A stretch of 64,000 nt of DNA from Asterias amurensis (taxonomy: Eukaryota > Echinodermata > Asteroidea > Forcipulatida > Asteriidae): NCBI RefSeq assembly GCF_032118995.1, contig NC_092652.1, positions 20,444,544-20,508,543 on the forward strand, read 5' to 3'. Made by a program: the position numbers and the translations under genes. Below, one piece after another: positions 1 through 10,400 of this stretch. Under the pieces are notes generated by a model. The model was not told where the DNA came from. It saw nothing but the letters and a program-made list of their open reading frames with translations, and searched no databases. Every line of letters begins with the position of its first letter. Within the stretch, counting starts at the first letter, position 1.

Positions 1-60
1 CACGCCCAACAACAGCTGAGGGTAGAAAGAAACTTAAACTATAAATAAATAATTTACAGA

Positions 61-201
61 GTAAAAGGAAAACAAAGCAATTTCAAGGCATATTTGTATG
101 GATCATTATAAACATCCTTCTATAAACCATTCATTTTGTAACAATTAACTACAAACGCTTTACATAGAGCAACTCGCCTGATCCAAGGCAACATGTCCCT
201 T
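61..201. repeat. Palindromic TTAA-type MITE, family B, half copy
   Basis: This stretch matches the right half of the family-B element seen whole at 21453-21833. Shared words include TGGATCATTATA, ACAAACGCTT and GATCCAAGGCAACATGTCCC. Only one arm is present and it is diverged. Confidence 0.6.
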
Positions 202-504
202 GTGTATTTTGTTATGTAAAGGCAAGCCGCTACACACCCTGGCTTATTTTGGGCCTTGCCTCCACGTGCTTTCTCCTAGTTTATTCTTTTTCTGTATTTT
301 GCATATACTTACAGGCATTACAATGTAGTTCTGTATTATTTGTGGAAATGTGTTTGTGGAAATAAATTGAATTGAATTAAGAGAAGGGGTTTGCCAATGT
401 TTCTGGAATGGTTGGTTGAGCAGATTGCACAGCAGCACCTTATAAACCCTTACAAGGTGCTACATAAAGTGGTCTGATATTTCATATCCTTCTACCTGGC
501 CGTA

Positions 505-846
505 GGTAAAGGCAGTGGTAATTACTCAAAATAATTATTACCTTAAATCCTTACTTGGTAACGAGTAATAGGGAGCTGTTGATAGTATAAAACATTATTA
601 GAAATGGCTCCCTCTGAAGTAACGTAGTTTCGAGAAAGAAGTAATTTTCCACAATTGATTTTGAGACCTCAGAATTAGATTTTGAGGTCTCGAAATAAAG
701 CATCTGAAAGCACACAACTTCGTGTGACAAGTGTGTTTTTTCTTTCATCATTTTCTCCCAACTTCGATGACCAATTGAGCTCAAATTTTCACAGCTTTGT
801 TATTTTATGCATATATTGAGATACACCAAGAGAGAACACTGGTCTC
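505..846. repeat. Palindromic TTAA-type MITE, family A
   Basis: It begins with AAAGGCAGTGG and carries the family-A core: ACTTGGTAACGAGTAAT, TATAAAACATT, GGCTCCCTCTGAAGT and CACACAACTTCGTGTGACAAG. The right end is decayed. It lies directly downstream of the donor of the last DCTN6 exon in the window. Confidence 0.75.
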
Positions 847-870
847 TGTATTCATTATATTCCACCTTAC

Positions 871-3800
871 CTTTCGCCTCGATCACATTGTTGTCCCCAA
901 CACGAAGTGCTTCGCAACCTGAAGATAAAATTCACGGGTCAAGGAAAAATGGCCGACAAGGATTTAATACAAATTAAAGCCCAAATTTTTTTTTTGCACT
1001 CTCGTGCCCAGTGCCCATTGTTGTCCCTTCCTCTTATAGCTGCGGTGTTTTGTTGTGGGTGTAGTTTTTTTGTTTTCAATAGTCTGGTTTTGCTTGTGTT
1101 TTAATGATTTCTATTGTGTGATTTTAAAATGTTTCAGTGCAATCACCTTTTTATATTGTATAATTATATTTTTATCGTTGGCAGAGGTCTGGTTTTACAC
1201 ATCTTTTGATGACAGTTTTATACTTTTGTTTTAACCTTGGCAGCCCCTGTACAACTTGTAACTATTGTGTATGTCTAAAGATTTAAAATAAATAATTAAA
1301 TAAAATAAATAAACTGGCTTCTCCCCCCCAAAAAAAACCCAGAAAAAACCCAGGAGACTGGAGCGATTAAGATTAGTGGTTTACCACACAACACCACATT
1401 TTCACAACAAACACTTTTAAAGCCCAAAGTACCCAATCCAAGGTAAAGTGTCCAAACAAAGTGATTTGCATTGTGACATCACACTTTGATTAGCAGTTAA
1501 CATCTACAAGTATCTTAACTCTTACTAAAATTAATCAAGGCACAATGAGGTAATGATGAGGTAATAATAGTATCGAAGTCTTATACAGCGCAGGTATCTA
1601 CCAACAAGGTACTCAAGGCACATATACAGAAAGAGAGGTTATTGAAATTTATGAGTTCTGAGACCCAATTATGAAATCAGAGTCCAACTACAACAAATAA
1701 AGTGTTGGATTTCCTCCCCTGTCAACTTTAACTTTGTGTTCTTTGGGTAAAGGATACGGCAGCCAACCTCAAACACATTGTTAGCTCCAATCACCATCTT
1801 CTGACCTCCTTCTTTGGTTGGAGATGCATCGGACTGTCTGTAAAGAGAAATACAACAATGGATTGATCGCTGTGAAAGGCACTGGACACCTTTGGTATCT
1901 ACCAATAAACTAGTATTTTCACTCGGTGCATAAAATAATAATACCTGTGACAATTTTGACTTCAATTGGTCATCTAAGTTGCAAGAAACAAAGAAAAGAA
2001 AAATTGCCCTTGTTGCACAAATTTTTGTGCTTTTAGTTACCTAAAAAGGCTTCAGGTCTGAAGTTTTTTCATCAGATTCAAATAGTTAAGGTGAGAAATT
2101 ACCTCTTTCTCAAAAACTACATTACTTCAGAGGGAGGCTGTTTCTCACAATGTTTTATACTATTATCAGCTCTTTGATGCTTGTTACAAAGTAAGTTTTT
2201 ATGCTAAAATTTCTGAATTACACTTTTCTTTAATGTCTCACAGATTAACCTGATTGGGTAGAATTTCTATCACCATCAGAAATAGACCAATCCATGGTCC
2301 CGATACATACCTGTTGATGATGACCACCTGTTCTTCAATCAAATTGCTCTCTCCAATCACAATGGGACCACCTTCTGCAATAATCCTGGCTTTTGGATGC
2401 ACAACAGTCCGGGCACCTGACATAGTACACACAATGAAACCCAAAAATAATAATATCACTTGGTTGTTTACATGTCAAAAATGCTTTACCACACCCCTAA
2501 AAGGTGCGTATTAAAGCCATTATACACTTTCGGTAAACAGTATTGTCCAAGTCCCACACTTCGTGTATCACAACTTATATATAAAATAACAATCCTGTGG
2601 AAATTTAGGCTCAATCGGACATCGGAGTCGGGAGAAAATAACGGGAAAACCCACTCCTGTTTTCGCGCGTTTCGCCGTGTCATGACATGTGTTTATAACA
2701 AATCCGTAATTCTCGTTAACGAGAATTTATATTGTTTTACCGTTTTCTCAAAAAGTAAAGCATTTCATGGACTAATATTTCAAGAGAAGTCTTTCACCAT
2801 TACCTTCTGTAAACCCTGTAAATTATTTGTAAATCTGTGAACTTTTTTTTTTTTTTCTGTACCGAAAGGGTCCAATGGCTTTGAAGCACACAGTATTTTT
2901 TTCAGCAAGGTATGTAAAGCTATTATTAGAAGTATGAGGCCTATGGTGATGTGGTGCAAAATGCAGCCAATCAAACCAGGAACACCGGGACAAATCCCTT
3001 CTCTTTTTGATAAGTGCACTGGGTTCTTTTACGTGCGTTACAAAACATGAACATCCCATCCGAAGGAAGAAGCAATGGTTATGTGTCTTGCTTATAAGGA
3101 CACAATTGTCATGACTGGGACTCCACCCCACACTCTGCTGAACAGAAACAATTGGCCAAAACCCAATCAAATAAAGGTGTTGTGCCAGTGCTCAAATTTG
3201 CGAGAAAAATTCACACAAACGGCGACAGAAATGTTTATTGGCCACAAATGTTTGTACTGAACTGGAATCAAATTGAGCACTTTGCATGAGCTATAGGGCC
3301 TATGTATCTTGATCTAAGACAACGTGTAAAAACTGTAACTAAAACTTCAGGTAATTTGAGCAAAAGTGAAGCCGTTCCAAAACAGTTTGAACTGCATGGT
3401 TTCCACAAAGAACCTAAAAAGGGAGAAAGTTTTTACCTTAAAATCATATTTACTGCTGTTCCTAAAGACAACTTGATACTCAAGCTCAACCCTTTTGTTC
3501 ATACTTACCTATCGTAACATCTCCACGAATCTCTGCCTCAACGCAGACTACTGCTCCTGCACCAATCTTCACACTGCAAATTAATATGCAAATTCAGAAT
3601 TCACAATGGGCAAAGTTTATTCTTAATCTTTTTGAGCCACGCTTTTTTTAGTTTAAGTGGAAAACTTTCCGTATCCTGGTCCTGCCACCAATATTTTGCA
3701 CATTTTTACAAAATGAAAATGGAATAATAATATCACATTCATTCTCAATCTCATTCTGTCATTTTGACTCATTATTTGAATGATTGAGTAAATTATTTTA

Positions 3801-4187
3801 TATATACACTTCTTTTTACTTCATAACAAATTAAAAAGTGGTTGCAGCATATGGAAACCTTGGAAACCTTTCCCTGTATATTTGATAATATGGAGGTAGA
3901 AATTTCTACTCCAGTCCAGGACCTCCATGATTTGATGCAGTTGAAAAAAATGCTTTAAAAAAAGTAAATCTAAAAACAAAATTACAAAAATAAATAAAGT
4001 CGGCTAAATAAACATGTCGTAAAAACCAAATGACAGATTTTCAGTGAAATTTGCCAAGTCACCATGGTGCCCGTAGCGTCAGTTTCAATCAAAGTACAAT
4101 CCACTAATTTGTATGACTTCTTATAAAGGCAAAAGAACTATTATTTTAAATAAAAGTCCACCTTGGTCGATGAATTGTCGCCGCCAT
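871..4187 (-). CDS. DCTN6: Dynactin subunit 6 (p27), 5' part of gene
   Basis: Subunit of the pointed-end complex of dynactin, the cytoplasmic dynein activator; the family folds as a left-handed beta helix of hexapeptide repeats. Coding exons on the minus strand, in transcript order: 4187-4162, 3573-3509, 2416-2311, 1837-1758, 918-871. They join in frame (phases 2, 1, 2, 1) to give 108 residues starting [20 protein letters not shown], then [44 protein letters not shown] and [12 protein letters not shown]. These match the known DCTN6 blocks closely. The start is the ATG at 4187, whose 26-nt exon splices in phase to the next. The intron 919-1757 is U12-type. The last in-window exon ends at a GTAAGG donor, and the remaining C-terminal third must lie left of base 1, since I find no further exon there. 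Introns hold several palindromic elements. Confidence 0.93.
919..1757 (-). other. U12-type GT-AG intron in DCTN6
   Basis: On the minus strand the donor after the VGC codons reads GTATCCTTT, the exact minor-spliceosome 5' splice site. About 20 nt before the CAG acceptor at 919-920 lies TTTTTCCTTGACC, an exact match to the U12 branch-point consensus TTCCTTRAC. The flanking exons join in phase 1. This is a sequence-based call; no transcript data were available. Confidence 0.85.
1000..1315 (+). repeat. Possible LINE 3' tail or decayed repeat
   Basis: A T-rich stretch contains GCCCCTGTACAACTTGTAAC and ends in an A-rich AAATAAATAATTAAATAAAA tail. That layout resembles the 3' untranslated end of a non-LTR retrotransposon. 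I see no reverse-transcriptase coding here, so this is a weak call. It lies inside a DCTN6 intron. Confidence 0.3.
1873..2212. repeat. Diverged palindromic MITE, family A
   Basis: It starts with AAAGGCACTGGACACC and contains diverged family-A core words: CTGTGACAATTTTGACTTCA, ACTTCAGAGGGAGGCTGTTT and CACAATGTTTTATACTATTA. The copy is older than those at 14271 and 46890 and sits in a DCTN6 intron. Confidence 0.65.
2511..2880. repeat. TTAA-flanked palindromic MITE, family E
   Basis: A left TTAA (2511-2514) is followed by AGCCATTATACACTTTCGGT. The right end reads ACCGAAAGGGTCCAATGGCT, the inverted counterpart with a few changes. The interior shares the phrase CTGTGGAAATTTAGGCTCAA with family A. 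It is about 370 bp long and lies in DCTN6 intron 2. Confidence 0.7.
3657..3868. repeat. Short inverted-repeat element, family F (diverged, interrupted)
   Basis: It opens with AACTTTCCGTATCCTGGTCC and closes with AAAAAGTGGTTGCAGCATAT plus GGAAACCTT. This matches the arms of the better-preserved copies at 15205-15345 and 15724-15853, with unrelated A/T-rich sequence between the arms. Confidence 0.45.
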
Positions 4188-4366
4188 CTTCTTTTCCAGC
4201 TGTCGTGTAGTGTTATTTTTCTTTCCCAGGTTCAACTTAATATCCGTGTTGAACAAAACACACATGGGATTGATCAAAGTATAATTTCTGAATGCGAGGT
4301 TGTAACTGGAGAAGTTATCACAAGGTGGCGCTGTTTAACTTCCCCAGTACCGAGCTGAAGTTAGCC

Positions 4367-4472
4367 TAGACTTGTAGACAAGTCGTTAATTGTCTGTCGC
4401 GGTGATAGCGAGCGCGGCCACAGCTCGACTATTTCACCGCAGCAGACCATTAACGACTTGTCAACAAGTCTA
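4367..4472. repeat. Inverted-repeat element
   Basis: The left arm TAGACTTGTAGACAAGTCGT is mirrored by the right arm ACGACTTGTCAACAAGTCTA. A further copy of the right arm is at 42284-42345 (ACCATTAACGACTTGTCCAC). The element lies just upstream of the DCTN6 start. Confidence 0.6.
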
Positions 4473-4562
4473 TATGGCCGGGGCACTGGATATAGTTTGT
4501 CTGAGACTAGTTGGGGGCGTTCCAACTCCAAATTCTACCTCCATGATCATAGTTGCGATTAA

Positions 4563-4655
4563 TACTCCTAGAACTATGAAAATTAGGCTCGTTCGGCTAT
4601 TGTCTCCGTTCGTGGAGACGATAGCCGAACGAACCTCATAATTCTAGGACTCCTA
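4563..4655. repeat. Palindrome with CTCCTAG termini
   Basis: The sequence CTCCTAGAACTATGAAAATT is followed by GGCTCGTTCGGCTATTGTCT, and its inverted counterpart runs through CGATAGCCGAACGAAC to ATTCTAGGACTCCTAG. The hairpin loop is a few bases at about 4610. A fragment of the adjacent GATAACGTAACCCT sequence recurs at 18640-18690. Confidence 0.6.
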
Positions 4656-4861
4656 GATAGGAGTAAGTTGCGATAACATAACCCTCCTCCCGACCCTGCT
4701 CCCGTCATCGGGAGCCTCCTGACCCTCCTCCCAACATCAGGAGGAGAGTACGTTACCGCAGCATTTCTACCTCCATGATCGAAGCTACCATGATCACATC
4801 TTTTATGCAACATGAAGAAGAATTTGCTTTTTGGTGAAACAGTTTACCGATCAAATTATAT

Positions 4862-4977
4862 TGGGTGTGTTCGTTTAGCTTCCCTGGGTCGACCCCGGTG
4901 TGTGGCGTTTTTTTTTCCCAGAAAAAGAAAACGCCACACACCGGGGTCGACCCAGGGAAGCTAAACGAACGCACCCA
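4862..4977. repeat. Foldback element with about 50-bp near-perfect arms
   Basis: The arms read TGGGTGTGTTCGTTTAGCTT on the left and AAGCTAAACGAACGCACCCA on the right. They continue inward through CCCTGGGTCGACCCCGGTGT and its complement to a short T/A-rich loop. The low divergence between the arms suggests recent insertion or arm homogenisation. Confidence 0.75.
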
Positions 4978-5059
4978 TTGAGTCTTCATTGCTGTTGCTG
5001 AGTGACTGAAAATTGCTTGGCGGAATCCTCTCGCATAGATGATGAAGCCTTGAACAAAG

Positions 5060-5160
5060 ACAAAATGACCAGAGTGGGATTTGAACCAACGACCTCCGGA
5101 CAATCCGACCATTGTGGTTTATTACATCTATTATTGGGTGGAATCGGTCTTCAGTCAAGT
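5060..5160 (-). repeat. tRNA-derived SINE remnant
   Basis: Read on the minus strand, TGGTTCAAATCCCACTCT looks like a B-box of a tRNA-derived promoter. The plus strand therefore gives the familiar spurious peptide GFEPTTSG. No intact A-box could be assigned. Confidence 0.4.
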
Positions 5161-5169
5161 CAGTTGAGA

Positions 5170-6525
5170 TTAAGTTTACCTTTTACAAGAACACCTCAAG
5201 GTGTAGATTACCAAATACTGAACTCCAGAAAAAAAAATCCACAGGGAACTCCAAAATCAAATCACAGTTTCAACATTTATTAGCTGAAAAGCTACAATGT
5301 AAGAATAAGAATACATTTACCAGTAAATGTCCCGGACATTTCAAAGTAATTATACAGGATTGATATAACCACTCTGTTTAATTTTTAGTCTGAATACAAG
5401 AAAAACATTTGTGTGTGCCCTCAGAAAATGAAGTCATTATTCAAACAAACTGTTTCTGAACAAAAGTTCATTTTGCTTGTTGCAACCATGTTTACATGCA
5501 TTGAGCAAATTAGGACCAAATTATTTTCACAGGTCTGTCAATGGAACCAATGATTCAAGCATGAGCAATGTCTACATCTATTTTGTAAGCTCTTCAAATC
5601 CTGTATATTTATACCTTTAGAGTACACACAAATAATCACCAGACAAGTATTTGTTTAATATATACACAGCCTCAATTTAAAATGGTGAATATAAGCATGT
5701 TTTTAAAAATAGAAAATAGCGATTTGTTTTTCTTTTACAATAAGAATGTTTAAGGAGGAATGCAAAATTAACCAGGCGGTAACTCAGAGTTAGTTTCAAG
5801 GTTTTTTTAAAAGGTTTTCTGAGGTTCAACCAGGCATATATTTGGTCCTTGGAAAAAAGTATGAATATTTTATCAAGTACCAGGACCAACCTAAACACCC
5901 TAAACACATGGTGTAGGCTCTAAAAGACATTTCAGGCTATTTATTTACAATTTTAGCGCAAAAAAAAAACGGTAAAACAAACTTAGGAAAATCATGCCTG
6001 GGTTCAACCTCGAGTTACATCAAAGTACCACTTGTTCAATACTGCATTTCTCCCCAAACTGGACGGATAAAATTTTTGGTGATATTTACACATTATTTCT
6101 TACATATAATAAGACCCTCGTAAGACTACTTTCATGAGGGAATTGCACACATATCAAAACACATGCTTAATAATAAACATCAAACACATTATCAATAGAA
6201 TAAACCTGCCGCAAAATATATACAAATGTAATCTATTAGTTTTAAAATATGTACAACATATGAACGTACTAAGACAAGTAAGAGAAGATTTAGGCCTATC
6301 TCATTTGTCTTTACAGGTAAAATATAATAGAATTGGAATGTATTTTATTCGACTCAAGGGTAACATTTGATCACAATGTTTAACAGAGTCTAAAGATATT
6401 GCAATTCAATTGAATAAAGTAAAGGCCACCATGACTTGTCTGGATATGATTTTACTTGCATGGCACTAAAACCACTCGCCTTGAGCCTGTTGTCCAGTGT
6501 AAAACTTGATGTCTCCACTTCAAGA
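5170..6525. other. Intergenic sequence without recognisable genes
   Basis: This A/T-rich stretch lies between the DCTN6 5' end and the 3' end of the coiled-coil gene. All open frames are short and carry no recognisable domain. It may include part of the 3' untranslated region of the coiled-coil gene, but I see nothing that fixes its end. Confidence 0.5.
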
Positions 6526-6530
6526 CCCAA

Positions 6531-6712
6531 ATCCAGTTTCATAAATCCGCTTAGGCAAAAAAAGATTGCTTAGCAATTGTCTGCTAAGCAGAAATGAGCA
6601 GGATACCAGTCATAAATTGTACATGTGAAATACACTAACCTTACGTTAGTAACCCTATTGTAGTAAGTAAATTTTGTTGCTTAAGCAGCCCTATGAAAAG
6701 TGGCCCCAGTTG
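6531..6712. repeat. Inverted-repeat element, family K
   Basis: It contains TGCTTAGCAATTGTCTGCTA and AGCAGGATACCAGTCATAAA, and near the right end a TTGCTTAAGCAGCCCTATGA arm. The same module recurs at 17996-18135 and 32918-33085 with the shared phrases ACCAGTCAC and GGTAACC. Confidence 0.65.
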
Positions 6713-6734
6713 TGTCTAGAGCAGTAAAACTTAA

Positions 6735-7014
6735 ATGGAAGGTACACGTTTGGTAAATTACTCAAACCAAATATTAACTTAAAAACTGACTTGGAAACGA
6801 GCATTGAAAAGAATTCTAGCTAGAAGTCTTTTATTCCTATCTGAAAGCACACAAATTCGTCCAACAAGGGTGTTTTTTCTTTCATCATTTTCTCCCAACT
6901 CCGATGACCAATTGAGCTCAAATTTTCACAAGTTCGTTATTTTATGCATATGTTGAGATACACCAAGTGAGAAGACTGGTCTTTGACCATTACCAATAGT
7001 GTACCTTCCCTTTA
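6735..7014. repeat. Palindromic MITE, family A' (GGAAGGTACACG ends)
   Basis: It starts with TGGAAGGTACACGTTTGGTA and ends with ACCAATAGTGTACCTTCCCT plus TTAAA. The interior is family A (CACACAAATTCGTCCAACAA, TTGAGATACACCAAGTGAGA). The termini differ from the CAGTGGACAC type, so this is a subfamily that also occurs at 34892-35267. Confidence 0.8.
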
Positions 7015-7428
7015 AATGTTAATATGGAAAAAAAAATGTTCCATGAAATGCACTAGTGCACAACTATCAACCAATACTAGGTCTTCATTGTCCTCAGTGA
7101 GGGCGCTGTTAGGGTCACTATTTGAAGCCAAAAATGTAAGGGGTCAACCTTCAAAAAGTGTGTGTATACTCCAGACATGCAACTTTCTAATTGAAAATAG
7201 AAAGAAAATGAAATGATCGATCACACTTCACGTTTGTACAGTGTTATTCAGTATTCTATGGCACTGTTTTGAACAGAAAAATGAGGAAATCAGCGGATCA
7301 GCTGAAAGTTGCATGCCTGATACTCTCAGTTAATCTTGTTCCAAAAATTGTTTTATTCAAATGCGTTTTTAGTGTCTATGAAGAATCTAACTTAAGATAA
7401 AAATGGGGTTAACTGTTTTTTCTTCTTT

Positions 7429-10400
7429 CTAGCTGGTCTGTTCAGCCAGTGATTGCATCTCCGTCTCCTGTGCTTGGACCCGACGGCGTCTGCTCCGCCT
7501 CTTTGCAAGCTTAGCCTGAAGGTCCTGGTCAACTCTCGCCTTGGCCATGTCTTGTTGTCTGTTCAACTCCTTGACCTGTCGAGGTTGGGGAAAACAAACC
7601 AACATTGTCATCAATTGTTAACATAAGCAAGCTGTGTGGATCGAGTCATTGCATGGTGAGGTATCAATGGATATTTGTTTTATTTATATATTTAATTTTG
7701 TACACACTCAATAGCAAAATTAGCAAAGAAATGTAATGTTGTAGATTTGGGAGGAAAATCCTAAATGGGGAAAACCCACGCAATCAGGTGGGGACTGAAA
7801 ACCCAATCTTTGAAAGAAAACCTATCGTCAAAAGTTTGTATTTGCATCCACTATGAGGCCTATTTGTACAGCTGTGAAAGGCCTGCCTTTAGGCCTATAT
7901 AGTTGCGGTCACGTGACGTCAAAGCTGAAAGGCACAATCCTCTTCAGTGAATAGACATTGATCGCACGCCAAGTTTACAGCCGCGCGACCACCAACTGGA
8001 TTAAGCATGTACACGCGCATTGTAGTCTACCATGTAGCAGTGCAAAAAAGACGAAACAAAAGCCCTCTGAACAGTGCTGTACCTAGACCAGTGGTGGGCT
8101 CTAAATCCAATTTCAGTCCAAAAAGGGCGAGCGGATGAACAACATTATTCATGTTTAGATTTGGGGCCATCATTGCTGAAGTGCAATCTGGGGGAAATCT
8201 GTGCTGGGCAGCACAGTGTATTTCACTCAGAAGTGCTGGGAGAAATGATTAGTTCTGGCCAGGCCCGCCCCACACTGCCCACCGTGGCTGTACAAACACT
8301 GTACTGAATGGTACCAAAATGCTCGCTGTTCATATTGTGTTGGTAAAATGTACTTACATTTTCCTCATGCTGCTTCTTGAGCTGATCGATGTTACCAAAC
8401 AGATCATCCATGGATGGGGTAGGAGCAAGCTCAGTTAGAGGAATGGGTGTGATGGCTTGACGGTCGTTTCCTTCTGGAGCAAGCTGTGTACAGAGAGAGA
8501 GACAACCATACACTATTGAGAAGTCATCAGCAAATAAATGGTTTCTTGTTATAATAAAAAATTGAAGGGGGTGGATATGGGCAAAAGGGGGAAAACTGGA
8601 ATATGTTCATATAAAAAAAAAAAGAGGAATTACAGGACACTTTCTCAGTACATACATCACAGCTTATCAAGAAAATGCTGTAATGATCAGGTGAGGTTTT
8701 GCAGTAGCACCAAGTGTAAATCTCTTTGAGTAGTGGTGGTTTGGAGAAGCATCGGTGGTTTGAAAAATGGACTCTTCCTCCTGAAGACGATCAGAGTGTG
8801 CAGATCGAAATGTTGAGTGGTCAACCAATACACAGGAAATATATGAATGCGTAAGTTACTGCCCTGATTCATTCAGTCAATGCGGAGCATCGAATGATGG
8901 CCCTCCAAACACGTTGGTCCTCCATTGCTGTACACAGCTCTTCCCGTCGCAGGCCAGAGTCCCAGCACAAGGTGTCCACATAGGAGGTTTTTGGTATGCC
9001 ACAGGAACAGTGACCCTATGAGTAGGGGGCCATAGCAGCAGTCTGCTCACTGCCAGCTCAGCATGTCTGAGGCAGTGACCTGCTCATCTCAGCCACTTTG
9101 TTCTAATTTTGGTGCTAACTCTCGGTAGTCCACTATAGAGTTCCAGCTAAGAGGAGGTTAAGGGACTTGTTTTGGAGGCCAGCAACTTTAAGCTTTGCCG
9201 GTCAACTCTCTGAGGTTTCATTGTCACTCTTATAAAGAAAGAGCCAACAAAATTAGAACAGTGACTTACCGTAGCCAATTCTCCAGCCTGTGACACGGCG
9301 TCTGCCTCAACTAGCATCAACAGCTCTGCATCATCTTTGTCTACATCCTCAACCTCAGCTGGCACATCTAAAATAAAAAAATAAAACAAATAAATAAAAA
9401 CGCCTGCAAACTTAAAAGCCTAACCTAGAAAAAACATGGATGATCGACAAACAAGGTTTACTTGTTCTAAGGAGTGTCTCAAAAGGGGAAACGGTAGGAA
9501 CGTTCGAGTTGCACCGGATAAGAATTCCAGCACATGCACATGGATCATTCTGATGGGCCACTAGATTGTTCATTCGGGCGTTCAAAACACTAATGCTAGC
9601 TAATGTGAAAGAATTTACTGTTACTACACACGTATCTGCCACCTCTGCCATGTTTGCACATTATATGCACACTGTGCAATAACATAAGTGGAATATGACT
9701 CATACAAAGGGCACAACTATGATTTATGGTGGGTTACTGGGTAATGACGTCAGGCAGCTTGGATTAATCAAATCTTGTAACATACTCAGTTAACTTTGAC
9801 TGAGCTTTCTTCCTATTATAATGCGTTTTAAAAATGAATTTGTTCATTATTTTGACATGATTAATAAAGCCCATCGAGAACTTTGTTGAGACATCATATG
9901 AATTTTCTTTTTAAATCACCTTCTCTTTACATGCATAACTCCCAAAACAGCAGACAGTGGGCAGACGGCAGCTGTGTGTGGCATGGTGCAAAGGGGTTCA
10001 AAAGAAGAAATATGGAGGTTTTAACTCAATTTACCTGAAGAAATCTCAATCTTATCGGCTGCCTCATCTCCCAGCTGCTCACGAATCTTCTCTTTGATGA
10101 GTTTGAGTCTCTCATGCTTCAGTTCCTGCTTCTTGCTGGCGCACTCCTTCACTGCGGACTCAAGATCTTTTAAGATTGTCTTGTTGATGACCTGATCATC
10201 CAAAAGAACAACAATATTTCAACATAATGTTTTGATCATTTTATCATTTAAATTGCTTAACAGCATGATGCACCAATGGAGAAGGGTGCTTTAGTCCTCC
10301 GGTTTTCAAGAAACACAGAATGTAAACACCATGCATCTTTGAGAGGGCAAGGCAATTTTTATTTTGGAAAGGGCACTTCCATTGGAAAATCTTGTTGGGA

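Noticed and set aside
551-784. Minus-strand frame at 551-784 and similar frames at 47093-47383 and 50914-51123
   Set aside because: All are translations of family-A palindromic elements and have no gene structure.
5065-5283. Open frame with GFEPTTSG
   Set aside because: This peptide is the usual translation of the complement of a tRNA-like B-box in SINEs; there is no other coding evidence. The same applies to the minus-strand frame at 48567-48809.
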